Assembly: GCA_035582835.1 (NCBI GenBank)
Contig: JAYKAV010002955.1
Location: 2,975,920 to 3,039,919 of the forward strand
Length of the DNA stretch: 64,000 nucleotides
DNA from: Phoebastria nigripes
Taxonomy: Eukaryota > Chordata > Aves > Procellariiformes > Diomedeidae
Direction: 5' to 3'
Shown here: positions 1-14,001 of the stretch, one piece after another
Layout: every line of letters begins with the position of its first letter
Position numbering within the stretch: position 1 is the stretch's first letter
Translations under genes and position numbers: made by a program
Notes under the pieces: model-generated
What the model saw: only the letters and a program-made list of their open reading frames with translations
What the model was told of the DNA's origin: nothing
Databases searched by the model: none

Positions 1-3000
1 AGAAACCTGGTAACAAAATGTTCTGCACAATTAGCTTGCTGTGGAAGCTGCTTTCTGAATTTAAAGTGTCCTTTTCACTGCAAAGTTTGCACATTAACAA
101 ATAGTCACACTTTGAGGGAATATTTCAGGACCTCACTCAGAGGAGGGCTTCCCAAGGGAAAGGATTTTTCTGACATAGTACTTTGTATCAAATTAATCTT
201 ACTCTCAAGACCTGATCAAAGATGAATAAGCACTAAGCAGAGAAAAGAGAATTTTCTAATGTATTTTAACTCTATATTCATTGGGTTTCATGCCTTTCTT
301 GAACTTAAATTTACATATAAAAGAGCTCCATTCCCTTAGTATATAGGAAACTGAGACATGTAAATATACAGCTTCATTTTCAACAGACCTGACCCAAAAG
401 CTCTCAGTTCACAAAAGGAACAATTATTTCAGCTGAAAACTAGCAATGGAAGCTGCCTTTGGAACAGTGCATGTCTGATCTTCTGTAACATCCCTCCCAC
501 TCACTCCTATCTTATCTCATGGTGTCTCTTATAGCACCTTAGGACGCAACTACATCTGTCCCTCTGGCAGTTGGCCCTGACACCTCAATTCAGCATTAGT
601 TTTTTATAAAAGACATTTTTTCTAGTTCTTACCCCTCCTTCTCTTCCCTCTANCATATTTCAGAACTCCAGGAGCATAACTGATTTTTCAGCATATGTGC
701 ATGTTATCTGGTTTTGATGGTGGTGTTACCAAAGATACCATGGTATGTTTTACTGAAGATGTTAAAAACATTTTTTTTCTTTTCTGGACCAAAATAATTT
801 TTTGCTTTCCTACCAAGAGCTGATCAAATGATAGTGCGACTTCAAGTTGCTATGGAAACCAGCCTACCAGAAAGTAAAGCTACGTTAGAGATTAAATTTT
901 CAATTTTCAGGTTTATGATGATTATATATGCCTTCATAGTTTCAAACATTGGATAACATACTCAATGCCCACTGATTGCAAAACATGCTTAATGCATACA
1001 GACATACTCAACTCAGAGAGTCAGTTGTCAGTGAGGTCTATAAAGATAAAAATACAATATTTATCATTTATCATTTGAAATTAAAAAAAAAAAAATATCT
1101 TCTTTGCAAAAACATATTCATGCTCTATATGCATTCTCTCAAAATGATATCTTAAGCAGGTATCATCAGTTCATAAACTGAATCCAATACTAACTATACC
1201 AAAATATATAAGGAGAAATAAAACACTTTTATTGCAATAATCCCCAAAGACTGCACAAGGTCATCAGATAGTAAAATTTAATATATAAATAGCAAAGAAA
1301 ACAGTTGCCCACTTTCTTCTCTGCCAGTGTTCGAAATCCATTTTACAAAGAACTTTCTGGAATATTGTCTTAGATGAATTGCAACTGTTTTTGCAATCAT
1401 GCCTTTTTAGATGAAATACATTTTGAATTGGTCCTCCAACCACCAGAAACGCTCATGGAGAAATAAAAACAAAAATCAGATACTCGATGTTATGTCTGTT
1501 TTCTGTGACTCAAATAGATAAAAACTTTAAAGGTAGCTGTAGAAANTGGCATTAGGAAGATTTCCATAGGCATTTCCAGTTTATTTAAGAACACAACTTA
1601 CCAGGCTAACCTGCTGACTAATGCAAGGTGGTGTAGCTCAGTAGTTCTGTATCTCTTCAAGGATTTGTACTGAGTTACTGAACCAAAGACTACATTTGAG
1701 GACAATTTACAGAAAAAGACTGGATATAAAGGTTCCTCAGACAACAAGGAAATTTTCCACAGAGGTCCCGAGGATTGTGTCATTATGAATTAGTTCAGTG
1801 CAGCAATTTGCACACATCATTTGGATTGGACAAGAAGACTTCCTCTTTCTGCATATCAAGCGGGGGAAAAAACTAATTATACTTAGGGTTGCATCTGTCA
1901 TTGTCTACCTATGTCCAGTTAAATTATAGTGAAGGCTTTTTTTTTTTTTTAAAGTGTGCAATACAGTCAAAGCTTGTTGGCAGGAGAAGGTGACAAGAGA
2001 GAAACCCCTTAGCAGAGTGATAGCTCATAAAAACATGAGCCACTGTTCTCCTTTGAACTTCTAAGCTCCATTGACTTGAGCATGGTTTCACGGAGATGAA
2101 CGACAGGAATATTTTGTCACATACATATGAAATACCCCACCTAAATTTTGCTGTCTACAGGCTGAGTGTTTAGACTATGCCAGTCATCATGCACTAGTTA
2201 ACTGAGATAAACACCTGCAGAGACTGATTTATCACATCCCCAAAATAATGTCCAAGACAGGTGAGATGAATCATGTCCTGAATAGCTCTCTATTAAATGC
2301 AGAGGGAACCCAGACAATAAGTAAAATGAGATGCTAGCTTTTAGGCACACAAATTTGCTGAGATGAATCCCACTTCTGGCAGGAAACAAATCCCAACTAA
2401 TCTCAAACAAATGGAGAGAACAGCATCCCAGAGACTGTGGGATGTGCAGAAAACTTGTGCTTTCACAGCAGCTGGATCCCAAAAGTGCATCTGGCAAGCA
2501 GAGACACCTAAGCATACAAGTGGAGGCTCTAGGATGCTTCAGGAAAGGGGGAACACAAATTCAACTCAGTTAGAGGCAAGAGGGCATTTAGGGAAGTGAT
2601 GCTTCTTGGCTGCTCCTGATTCCTGTGCTTGAACACATAGCTCAGTGGAGGAAGATTTACCGTCTCACAGACCATGCTGTGTGCCAGGCTGAACACTAAG
2701 CAGTGGTATACACGCTACCTAGTTTAAAACCAGCGGGAATGCCTTTACACAGCAGTTTACTCTGCAGGGTAGGTGTATTCTGTGGTACTCCATGCATTAA
2801 TGTTCTTCAAGGAAACAGGATCATCAGACTTCCCTGCAGAGGAGCAATCAAGCATACAACAGTCAAGGTGGGACCAAAAGGAAGAATACCTAAGATCTGC
2901 AGCTATTTCACCAGTTGAATCTGGTAATACACTTCTTATCTATCCCACAGGAGGTAAAACAGCAATGTTTTGCTGGGGTATGAGAATAAAATATATTTCT

Positions 3001-6000
3001 GAGCTGGAATTGGTTTTTAGGTTATCAACAAAGCTACTCAGGTTTACAGTGTGGTGGAGCTTGAATCCTTGTTCACTTACTCCCCTTCTTAAACTTAGTG
3101 GCACTGAGTCTTTCTACAGGGTAAGACCTCTAGTGTGACGCAAGTGTCCCACTGATTCAAACCATATAACTCCAGGCAGATCTTCATCCTGCCGAAATTA
3201 GATTTCTGTTTCTTCTCTCCCTATCACAACTCTGTGTTTGCCTTTTTCTTCCCACAGCACTTACCTCCTAACCTCATGGCTTGTTCTGTGTTTTCCTTTT
3301 TAAGGTTTCATCTTCATTCTCTTCGTGGTTAGCTTTTGTGCCCATCATGTGCAAAGACCAGGGACTGCCTTGGGGTGAGGTAAGAGGTGAGGCTCTTTAT
3401 TACAAGCATAGAATCCAACAAAAGGTAAATTACTAAAATATGACAGATTCACCAGTGTATTTAAGATGAATTCTGAACAATTATCAAGGGCATTGCAATT
3501 AATTTCTTCATGTCTCCACCTGCAGCTTGTTAGCAATGCACCTGGTTCCAGCATTAGAGGGATATGGATTCATATTAGGGGTTGTCATGCAGTTGTGTAG
3601 GCACATGAATTTTTCACACAGATGCTTCCATGGTTGGGTGATTACTTCAGCAGAAATACTTGCTTCATCACTAATATATTAAATAGGCTGCAGACACTAG
3701 CAAAATCTTGCTCAACAAAGGAAAAAAAGCTAGCACACGCTGCAGTCTGTCACATCTAAATGACAGCCATGTAATAATTATTGCCGTGTAATAATATAGC
3801 TTAGATATGGTCTCAGAAGCCTGGCTGAAATGGTCACACTGTAGCTCCCATTGTTAATGGTAAAAATGAACTGAAGGAGGGACAGGGGATGTGTCAGGCA
3901 TGGTTTTGAAGCTGCTTGCTGACCTTATACTATGTATATAATTCTGGAGTGTGGACTGTGTTTATTCTGGTTTTATGCAGCACATAGACCATGGTCCATT
4001 CCCATGTGATATCCCAGTGTGAATAATAGGGTCAGAAAATCAATGGCTGAGAAAAAGGACATGAGTTGGAGCTAAACAGTTAAAGGGGTAGAGGTGGTGA
4101 GAGGGGGTGAGTGAGTCTTGTTCCTCAGACATGGTAGAGGCAGTAAATAAATGGAGAGACTGGTTATACAAGTTGCTTAGGTGTTCCATTGGAGATATTT
4201 GGTATTTCTACATTCTGAGCCCACTTTTCCTTCTCTTCTTCTATTATTTTCCAAATAAAAAATGAAGTATTGCAACTACCAACCCCTGTGTTAGCATTGT
4301 GTTATATTTACATGTCAATGAGAAAATTGCTACCAGCTGAATCATGAATTCATTTGTTTCTTTATTTCCTGATAAAAATCAAGACCTTTTGATCGAAGAT
4401 TCAAGGTCAGAATTGACACTGCACTTCCAGAGGGCATAGTCATTGATCACTGGAGGATGTTTTTCATAAACAAACCTTAGTAGATCAAGTCAATATCTGT
4501 TTCAGCCTTTTCACACACTAATGTTGTTTTTGTCAGAATTAGAACCGAGTTGAAAAAAGGCTCCTTTCTATCTGGTTATAAAGGAAAGTTGTTGGGTGTT
4601 TTTTTCTGTATCTTTCCAAAACAAGTCCAGAAGTTTAGCATGGTTGCATCGTTGTGGTTGTTTTTCTCTGTTCACTTTTGCAAAAAACAACTTTCTCCTA
4701 TTTATATTTACCTGATTTTGGAGAGTTGCATACCTAAATTCTCTGTTTTCGATTCACCATATAGACAAGAGAGAAAACCAGGTAGAACCAGGGTATGATT
4801 CAGCCCAACCCAAATCAGAGTCATTCTCTACAACTACCTGCCTTCACTGACAGTATAAAGAGCATGAGTTCTACAGCTCCTCTGCNGAACAAGGGATCTC
4901 TTAGTTTTAAAGATTGGCATTTCTGAAGTGAAGATCATATCGTTCCTTTCTGCTGTCAAGAAAATTATCTGTTAACTGGAAAGTGAAGCCCACAGCTGGC
5001 ATTCGATAGAGCAGACTTAGTACAAAAGACAACACCTGAGATGGAGGATGTGGGTGAGTCTCAAGATTCTTATTTTAAAGCTGATTTCTCTCTAGTTTCA
5101 ACTTCCCAAGTACAACTCTTTTACATACAGGCTGCACTTTTTTCACCAGTTTTCGTATTTCACAGAAGACTGGCTGCCTTTTTAATCTAAAAGGAACTTT
5201 ATTACCTTTTAATTAAAATAAGGCTTTGGTTATATTTTAAAAGGAAGTTGGTTGTATTTTATGCGGATACATAATAATACAAAAAGTCATGACAGCTTAC
5301 AGGACTTCTGGCATGGCCAAACTACCACCACCGTGTGTCAAACGCATTCTATTTTTGTGCTGACATAGCACAGATTTCAGTTTCAGTCACCTGCTCACAT
5401 TGCACATGGGAGTAGCTGGAACACAAATATACCTTTGTATGGCTGTACTTATATCAAGACACAAGCTGAATGCCCTTCTGGTTAGGCTCCAGTTAATTCT
5501 TGGCACTGGAGCTCAAACTTAGCTGTCCCAGGCAGATGCAGTTAAAACTTGGCTTTTATTATCTTTCAGCAACAGTAGTCACAGATTTACCAGACAGGAC
5601 TACAGGACTGTACTCCTCCTCCTCTCCTATTATATGACAGGGAAGGAACTATAGTGCCTTATTATCACTGTGTTTCCATTCAAACACAGACAGTTGAACT
5701 GGAAAACACATGTTGCTTGGCAATTGGTACAAATCTGATGCTGAGCTTGTTTTATGGTAATTAGTCTGGGTATGGTGGTTATTGAAATATTCAGAAAGTC
5801 ATGAGTTGTGTTCATCCATCCTAAATGTTTCACAGATCTTTCAGCACAAGCATCATTTGATTAAATATTTGTTCAAGATGACTATTCTCCAAAAGGATTT
5901 CCATGAGAACGTCTAGACTCCCAACCAAAAAGTTTCCATCGGTTTGCTGGCCAGCAAAAATCAGTGACAATAGACTTAGAAGACATCAATGAACAGCAAA

Positions 6001-7920
6001 AGAAAACATGTAAAACCTCCCAGTGCAACAGATGAAAAAACTCTATGCCAGTTAATCATCCCAGTTATTAAATGAATATTTATAAAACCCCCATATCTTC
6101 AAAGACGTTCAGGATCAGTGCAGAAAGGGATCAAATAAAATGAATCAATTTAAACATAAATGACATTCAAAAGAAATGTTTTGACTAGTGAAGTCAATGC
6201 AGAATTGATTAAGCAGCTTGGTGTGTAGGGGTTACAGCTTACTAGGTCTAGCTCTGAGAAAATAAGAAGTTTCTCATGCTATTAATCCTTCTGTTTTACA
6301 TCAGTTTTACCCCAGTCTGATGAAGTAGAGTTTTTTCTTGTTTACAATGCTGTTCTAAAACAAGGCCATGGCTTGAGCTGATCCTGCCCATATGTGCTAT
6401 GCTCTGGAAATCTCTAAAATGGGGACAAAGCAGTATATGCATAATTTAGGGTTGGCGGGGTCAAAGCAACCATATTTATACTCTCTCACACAGCTATATT
6501 TAAGGGAAATGAAAACAAACCACATGATCAATTGCAGGATTTCACCTGGAGAATATAAAAGAATAATAAAAAAAAAGTTAAAATAATGTAAATCAAGACT
6601 ACCAGCTCTGAGATAGAAATATAGAATATCTGCCGTTTTTTAAAGGCCATAAATGTGAGAAATTCAGGCAGACTGGAGACACTTTCTGGGAATGTATACA
6701 CTGCTATGTCCTTAGAGAAGCATGATAGTAGGTGATTATAAGGTGAAAGGGGGGAACTGCTGGGAGGAAGAAAAGCTTTTTTCAAGAGAAGTATGTCTGA
6801 ACTCAGGGGGAGGCTTACCTTTGTTGAGAAGGTGAACACAAAGCTAAAGCGAACTTTAAAAACTAGAAATAGGTGTAAGGTTAAATTAAAAAACCACAAA
6901 GGCAAGCTGAAGTTTCAAATGGCAGTTTCAGCAGCTGCTGGTTGCCAGATTTTCAACTAATTCTAGTCTGGGCACATGAAGATGATCCAGAAAGCAAAAT
7001 GTGATCAGTAACAGATTTATGGATGTTGTAATTGGGCTGAAGAGAATGAATGAATGGATTGTGACTCCTCTGACTCACCACGGTGCAAAGACAGGGCCAA
7101 AAGTTGTCTTTGGTGTGTGAAAATAACCCTTCAGGTATTAGGTAACGGCTGGGTATAGACAGACAGAGTGGGAAACAAGAGACTATGAGACAATAGATAC
7201 TAACCAGGATGAGGGTATAGTCCCAAGCCAGCAATTGCCTCCCCTTTCTAGATGTGTTCTTGTTCTGTTTCACTAGATGGTAAAGCAACTTTTCAAACAG
7301 TGCTGTACTCAGTGGTGAATACAAGTAAACAGTCCTGACTTACTGCTGGTATGCACTGCATGAGTTGCATCCACTTGTCACTGCTGAACCTCACTAGGAC
7401 ACAAAGTACGCAGACTTAGCCTTTTTGTTGTTATTGAACAGTTATATTTATCCACTATTTTTATCTATTCATTTTTACATCACTAATTTTAAGGAAGGGT
7501 TTGAAGCAGGATAATGAAATTATTCTTCTATTTCCTCCTATTGTTGATTCCAGGAAGCTCCTTTTAAGCATGAGTGGGCAGCTGGGCTAGTTTTTCAGAA
7601 GAGGGTGGCATTTACTATGAATGACCAATATGAACAAGCTCTTTGGAAAATGTGATTACTTATTTTGCAGTTCTAAAAGTAAACACTTTTCAAAATCTGT
7701 CCTGATTGTAAATGTCAAAAACTTGTTAATGAATACAAGTGTTTTCTTTGTGGGGAGGAAGGAGAAACGCAGAAGGGTGTTTTCTATGCATATTCACAGG
7801 GCCGAATTTCACCCTAAAGAGCAAATAAGGATGGCTTTACTAAGTTTGATTGTTATTACTATATTTCTGATTCTTAATAGAGCAATATGCCTAGAAGAAA
7901 TGGAAAACTAATTGGCTATA
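1..7920. other. Gene-free AT-rich stretch, no recognised element
   Basis: I see no gene, RNA or recognisable repeat family here. Short A and T runs occur at 1083-1095 and 1937-1950. Isolated Ns lie at 653, 1546 and 4886. Several open frames of 60 to 125 codons exist, including an overlapping pair on opposite strands at 2198-2599, but none shows a domain, a signal peptide or a credible splice context. An intron or intergenic spacer is the simplest reading. Confidence 0.6.
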
Positions 7921-7959
7921 TTTGATTGCTCCACCATCAATCATTCACCCACCCATCCA

Positions 7960-8280
7960 TCCATCCATGCATTTAATGAGAGCCACTGAAATTTCCCTCG
8001 GAAGTAATAAACAAAAATACATCCTGCAATTAATTCAGGCATTGCAAGATGTCCACTTAATTTTGCTGGGCATACTAAATCAATTCTATGCTTCATTCAG
8101 TGCATGGCAAGGAGCTGGCTGGCAAGAACTTCATCTGTTATTAACCCGCAATGCAAATGAAGATAATGCTTTTATGCTATGAATTGTCCTCTGCTGTTAA
8201 ACCTGAAAGTCAATGGGCTAGTGGAATAGCTGATTCCTTTTAAAATACAATAGCTATATTCCATTTGTCACATGCAATCA
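7960..8280. promoter_or_regulatory. Candidate conserved noncoding block
   Basis: The block is rich in homeodomain-type TAAT/ATTA cores and contains an exact POU octamer ATGCAAAT at 8151-8158. It has little low-complexity sequence and no repeat signature. Its information-rich, mixed composition resembles vertebrate conserved noncoding elements. This is inference from motif content only: the same motifs occur by chance in AT-rich DNA. An 86-codon open frame covers part of it (7922-8182) but resembles no protein I know. Confidence 0.2.
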
Positions 8281-9566
8281 AAACCTAGTAAAAGCTCTGA
8301 CTTCCAGCATTCTTTACTGTGTTTTACCTCATGTAAGAAAAACCTCCTGTCTCTCTTTCAGGCAAAACTCATTCTTTAAGTTTTCTCCAAGAAATGACAC
8401 TCTTCTTCAGGTAATAATTTTTCTAGATACAAATTACATTAACATAATTAACAAATTTAATTTTTATCCGTATGNGTGACAGCACTACACTCATCAAAAT
8501 CTGTTCTAAACATGGACTTTCCTCAGCCTCCTTTGGTTTCTTTTTAAGCTACATTTCCCAAGTTTGTAAAGGTGGTTTGGAATATTCGGGGGGACAAGTT
8601 TTGGTTTTTTTCATGGCACTTTGGATTCCATTTTTTTCACTTTTATCTATATTCATTGTTGAATGACATCAGGTTTCATGTTATGTCATTTCTTTTTGGT
8701 TTCAGACCTTTCAGCATAGCAATGAGGAGCAGATAAAGAAAATAAGCTGGAGGGAGATAAACACCTTCAACAAATAAGGTGTCAACAAATAAGACATCTC
8801 AAGTTCATTGCAGAGTGAGCGACAACNCAATTAATGAAAAAAAAAAGTGACTTCTCTGTGTCCCATAATGATTACACTGAAGGTTTCACCTGAGGTTTAA
8901 ACACTAAAGCCCTGGCTCATCCCTGGTCACCTGACTGATAAGCCTATGGTTGAGATCTATTTCACTGTGCCTCAACTATATAAAATTTAGGCATGTAAAT
9001 CTAACTTAGTCAAAGGCTCCCTGTGTACAACATGGAGAGGTATAGACAACTTATTTTAACACTTATTTAAGCTAGGATGAACCATTTTCTGGAGATGTTT
9101 ATCTTCTGCATTAGCCATAGAAGTATTGGGAGATTTGCCACCCTGTATTTCTCTGCAGGCTTCTGGTTCTTATTTTAGAGTGTCATCCATTATTCAAATA
9201 GATTCCACTCATTAGCCACAGAACTTGCTAATGACTTACTGATGACATCGAAATACCTCCTGCTGCTCTCAGATGAGAATATCAGACCTGTTGAGTAGGT
9301 CATCTGTTACACTCCTGTCTCCCTTATCACTTCACAGGTGACTGTGCTCCCAATACTTCTCCAAGAGAGAATTTCTAGTATCTCTTGAGTGCAGAAATAC
9401 AAGGACTTAGTCCATAAAAGAACAAGGATTTTTGCTACAGACAAGCTTGTTCCCTCTTCTTTCAAGCAGCTAACCCTGGAATCTTGAGTCCAACCTCAAG
9501 TGCTAAAACTCCTTGTACAGCCTGCTTTGGGATCAGCTGAAGGCCTCCCTAGACTCCATTAACTGT

Positions 9567-9602
9567 ATTGACTTGGTCTGCATTGACTTGGTCTGCATTG
9601 AC
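9567..9602. repeat. Short 15-bp tandem repeat, about 2.4 copies
   Basis: The 15-mer ATTGACTTGGTCTGC occurs twice in exact tandem (9567-9581 and 9582-9596), followed by a partial third copy starting ATTGAC. Identity of the two full units suggests a recent slippage duplication. No function is implied. Confidence 0.85.
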
Positions 9603-10666
9603 CAAGTACTTAGATACCTCATTCCTATGTAGAAAACCACCTGTAAGTGTCCTAATCCTGGTGCTGAATCCACACTCCAAATGACTACTCACATACTTCA
9701 AATTAAAAGAAAGAATTGCTAAAAAAATGCTGTTTGCTTGCTTTCTGCTTTGCTTTCCCATCACTACCATATCAGTCATCACTTCATAACTTTAAATCTT
9801 GTCAAAAGTCTGCTGGTATGGCAATTAGCTGACAGGACAAAACCATAACAACTATACATAAAAAAATGTAACNGTACACTATTGATATTTATTACATATT
9901 AATGATCAGTTGCATCAGTAAAAGACAAACTGGGCTTTGAATGCAATTTGGGACACAAAGACTGCTCCACCTTACATGTCTAAAAGATAAATATTTAAGT
10001 TTGAACTAGTCAGTTGTAGACTCCCCTAACAGTTAATGGAAGGGAACAAGTACCTCCAGAGGGCAGTTCATAATGCTGTGGTGGATCATATCTTTCTCCA
10101 CAGACTAACGGATGAACAGAGAATGTCTACATATTTAACTTTTAAATGCCTAAGATTTGTTGAGATGAATTCTAACCAAAATGTCAATGTCACCTCTTTT
10201 TATAAGAATAGTATTTTTCACCCATTTAATTAGTGTGATATTGGAAAAGTGGTATGTTAAAAGTTGCTAAAGAAGTGCAATTTAATATATTCAGTATTAA
10301 AGTTAGGAAGAGNAATAGATATTAGAACGTGGGAAAAACTGTTAGCATAATTTTTTAAGTATTGAATTGACATATGACTATGTATGTCTTCATATTTTAT
10401 TTATGCTTTAAATGCAACTGAACCTGACGGAAATGTACAAAACCCCCTACTTAACTTATTTCGTGTTAGATGATAAAGTTTTCATACCATCAGTAACANA
10501 GCATGACTCAGCCCAGATGACTTGGTTTCAGATCTGGTATATGGTAAAACCTAGGTTTTCTGGAAACTTATATGCAGGTAACTCTGCAAATTTGTCAGTG
10601 AACGTGGTCTGTGTTTTGTGTTTGTAATAAAACCTGAAAACAAGTGAATGTTACATGGTTTCTTGA

Positions 10667-10682
10667 TGTGTGTGTGTGTGTG
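10667..10682. repeat. (TG)8 microsatellite
   Basis: Eight perfect TG units, followed by an imperfect CATATACATACAC stretch that runs on in alternating purine/pyrimidine pattern. It is a simple dinucleotide repeat. Confidence 0.9.
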
Positions 10683-11544
10683 CATATACATACACCTGGT
10701 ACATATGTACCGCATCTCCACAAAGCATTAAGAAAACATCGTACATGAGAGTCTTCCTATCGGTTGCAACATGGAGCATAATGTCTGCTTCATCACAGTC
10801 TTTGACTGCTAAAATCAGTGGCCAAAGTGCCATCACCTTCACTGGAAACAGGATTTATTTGCACAGACCCAGGTTCTCACTGTTTCCAACAAGTTCTGCT
10901 ATATTTCTACAGACCCATGCACGGGAGTATTATCTCATTCATAAATTTTGTCTGGATGGACAAAAAGAAACATGAAGCTTTGCAGAGGGTTTTTTGGAAG
11001 TTCAGCAGACCAGTCAGAGCAATCCCAATGAATGGCTTGCCTAGTGCTCTGAACAAATACAGACAAATCTCCACAACTCTTAGACAAGTTAAATACAGGG
11101 CATGAAATTTGTGTCTAACTCCACATGCCAGTCAAACTGCATGTTGTGCATGTACTGCCTATCTCTGCAGCACAAGTACAACAGAACTGATGTGTGACAA
11201 ACATCCCAATTTCCAGGATTTTTGAGGTAGAAATATTGGAGCCCTATGTAGAAAGTGCAAACATGAAGAGGAGAGTAGGATTTGTTGGGAAGGCACTCTG
11301 AGTCTGCCCAATCTTGCTTTTGTCTCCCTTGGCATTCCTGGTACTCAGCTCAGTTTCTGTGCTGCGGTGTTGGGAGCAGGGTCTTTTATCTTAGCGCTAG
11401 AAATAACAGCCTAGTTTTTTCTGCAGTCATAAAGTGGGATTAATGTAAAATCACTGGAAATGCAGTGAAGAAACAATGATGAGTTGTCATCTGCATTTTT
11501 AAACATGACTGATTTTTTCCCTCCTCCAGAAAAATGGGATTGAA

Positions 11545-11715
11545 AATTAGTGGGCGTGGTTCAGTTGCCTAAATACAAGTGTGTACTACTGTCTCAGATG
11601 CCATAAATTAACAGATGTACTCCAAAAGTGCCTGGATCTTCCATAAGCCCTCTGTCATGTCTGTCAGCCCTTTCAGCATATTTTAGATACCCTGCAGTTT
11701 ATCAGATGTCCATAG
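11545..11715 (+). repeat. Old interspersed repeat, family not identified (copy A)
   Basis: The block begins near TTCAGTTGCCTAAAT (11560-11574). The reverse complement of 39300-39470 begins with the same motif and continues with a similar AGATGCC core about 35 to 45 bases further on. Two copies in opposite orientation within one window indicate a dispersed repeat. The rest of the alignment is weak, so the boundaries are approximate. I cannot name the family; an ancient amniote SINE, LTR or CR1-like tail are all possible. Confidence 0.35.
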
Positions 11716-13344
11716 TTCCCTGTGTTTACAGAACTGACTGTTATTGATGATGGAAAAAACAACATCACACACACATAAAAAACAATCCCATCATTTTGTT
11801 CAAAATCTGTATATTTAACTGAAAGAGATAGAGCTGCTGAAATCTGCTGCCTGACCTAATATGCAAATAATCCCTTGGATGATGAAGGGCTATTGGGATT
11901 TCTCCCAGTGCGAATAGTTATACAAGCCTTCAAAAAGAGGTCCTGGTTATTAAATATGATCAAAAAGTTGTATGAGCAACCCAGAAAGGTTTTGTATTAC
12001 CTTTAGGGAAAGNGGTGGAAAAGTAGGTCAACCAAGCAAATCAACCAGGGGAGAGAGGAAAGTATAACTGTTGTCAACATAGACAAGCTTTAGAGCTTGT
12101 TACAAGGTAGGACACTCAAGTCTTTGAAGTGTTTGTAATTGTTTATGTTTTTCGGTTTTTAGATAGATGGAATGGGCCTTATTTTTAGGAGGCATAAACC
12201 AGGTCCCTTTGTTTTAATCTAGTTTACACCAGCTTTGACCTCCAGGACATGTGAAAAGTGTGGGCATATTAGATTTATCTGTGGGTAGCAGAGTGGTCCA
12301 CTCAGCGGCAGACAGGACTGACTGGCAGGTGATTTGTTTCTCTTTCGTTGACTTGCTGAGAGGGTTAGCTCCTGGGGCAGGCAAAACAGACAGCTGTGTG
12401 CTGCAGTAGGCAGATGGAGGCAAGAAAAGAATAAGGCTTACCTGTGTGTTTTGCCTCTAGGAGAGCCTTGGAAAAAGAGACAGTCTCGTGACATTGCGAA
12501 CAAGCGATATAATGGCAGCTATAGCCCTTTCCAAAAGCACTAGTTACCCTTTCTCCCTCAGCCATAACATATCTGCCATATCCCACACTTATCCCCCAGT
12601 ACAGATCCAGGATAGACCCAGGCTGTGGCAGCAAAATTTAGGCTGAGATGTGTATCAGTTTTAGCTGGGCAGGAGCTGGAAGCTGTGCTGCCTACACCGA
12701 GCCTTCTTCAGGTTGCTCAACCTTTCTGCAAATCCAGCTATTTTTGCTCAGCNACTGAAACTTGTACTTGAGTGCCCAGCTAGAATAATCTGTTTTTTGA
12801 CTTGGTCTTTCCATGATTGTAACATAGGGAGAGTCATACTTACCAGTTTTACAAAGTGCTTTGAAATCTATAGAAGACAGTTTGCCACAGGGTATAGAAG
12901 TCTCAAATTAAGGGTTGAAATCCCAAACTCAGAATTTTTGGGGAGTTCTAGTACAATAATTTCCCACGAAACTTTTCTATTTTAGTGAAAGTGCATTTTT
13001 TTCCCCAGGAAAGTGTATTTTGGCAGTTTTTCAGTGATCTCTGTTGCCTGAGAATGGGCTCAAAAATATGCGACCAAGTAATACCAAGTTTTTAGGCCAA
13101 TATTAACATTACAGTGCTATAAGGAAGTGACAAAGAAGCCAAATTAGCTGATGAAAGCCTGTGGTTANTACATTATCTGGATCTAACACCGTCAATCAGT
13201 TAGACAGATATAAGTTGTACTCACTGACATTTCCAAACGCTCATGAGAAACACTGTCCTTAAGAGTGCTCTGCCTAGTTTTTAAACAGCTCATGCGTTTA
13301 GTGCTGCATATACTGACAGCCCACCTGATCTGGCTTTTCCAGTT

Positions 13345-13480
13345 CCAAAGAACAGACAGGACAAGGTCCTCAGCAACCTGCTCTCATTGACCGTGACTTG
13401 AGCAGGGTTGACTTTTAGTTGGACTGGATGATCTCCAGTGGTCCCTTCCAGCCTCAACTAGTCCTCGATTCTGTGAAAAT
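13345..13480 (+). mobile_element. CR1 LINE 3'-end fragment
   Basis: This matches the 3' untranslated end of avian CR1 retrotransposons. It has the segment encoding the last ORF2 residues (CAGCAACCTG), then the characteristic GGACTGGATGATCTCCAGTG and GTCCCTTCCAGCCTCAAC blocks, and the terminal GATTCTGTGA motif that replaces a poly-A tail in CR1. Only about 135 bases remain, which is the usual severe 5' truncation. The element reads on the plus strand. It is diverged and has no coding capacity. Confidence 0.85.
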
Positions 13481-14001
13481 CAATCTCACAACTACTTACG
13501 CTCTAGGAAATCATATTGTCTTATGTAAACACAACTATTTTTTGACTGAAAGTAAACCAAAAAATACAATGACCTCAGAAAGCATCGTAATTGTTTTGCC
13601 AATAACTATCTTTAAAAACAGAAGGTGTTGATGAAGCAGGTGTTAGGTCTGTAAAAGTTTATTTCATGGTTTTTTGAAAGTTACTAATGCCATGGCCGGC
13701 ATTAGGGGTTGTTTCTTGAATGATGATATTTCTATGTCATTTCTCCTTGTCTTTCTTCTGGTAAAAACTTCTTTCAAGACTGCACCGCTGGACAACTGTG
13801 TTTTCCAAACCTGGGCTCATGGAATGAGGTGAAACCAGACATGGTTAGGCATGTCCAAAACCAAAAGCTGTTGCTAGTTTACAGTACCAATATTTGGGCA
13901 TTTAATCAGTGGTCTTTAAAAGATCTTTTTTAATACTTGATTAGGATGTATACATGCCTTCATGTTTGAACGAGCCTGATTTCTCAATGAGGAGCTCACC
14001 C

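Larger units (their letters stand above)
8281..13344. other. Gene-free stretch with small repeats
   Basis: No gene is recognisable. It contains a 15-bp tandem repeat near 9567, a TG microsatellite at 10667-10682 and an old interspersed repeat near 11550, each listed separately. Isolated Ns lie at 8475, 8827, 9873, 10313, 10499, 12013, 12753 and 13168. The remainder is unique AT-rich sequence. Confidence 0.55.

Noticed and set aside
2198..2599. Overlapping open frames on both strands
   Set aside because: Neither protein shows a recognisable feature. Overlapping frames of this size are common shadows.
3240..3275. Pyrimidine tract ending in CCCACAG as a 3' splice site
   Set aside because: The downstream sequence has no sustained reading frame or matching donor, so it is a chance match.
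7940..7970. CCAT/CATC repeats as a satellite
   Set aside because: Only about five tetranucleotide units are present, which is trivial simple sequence.
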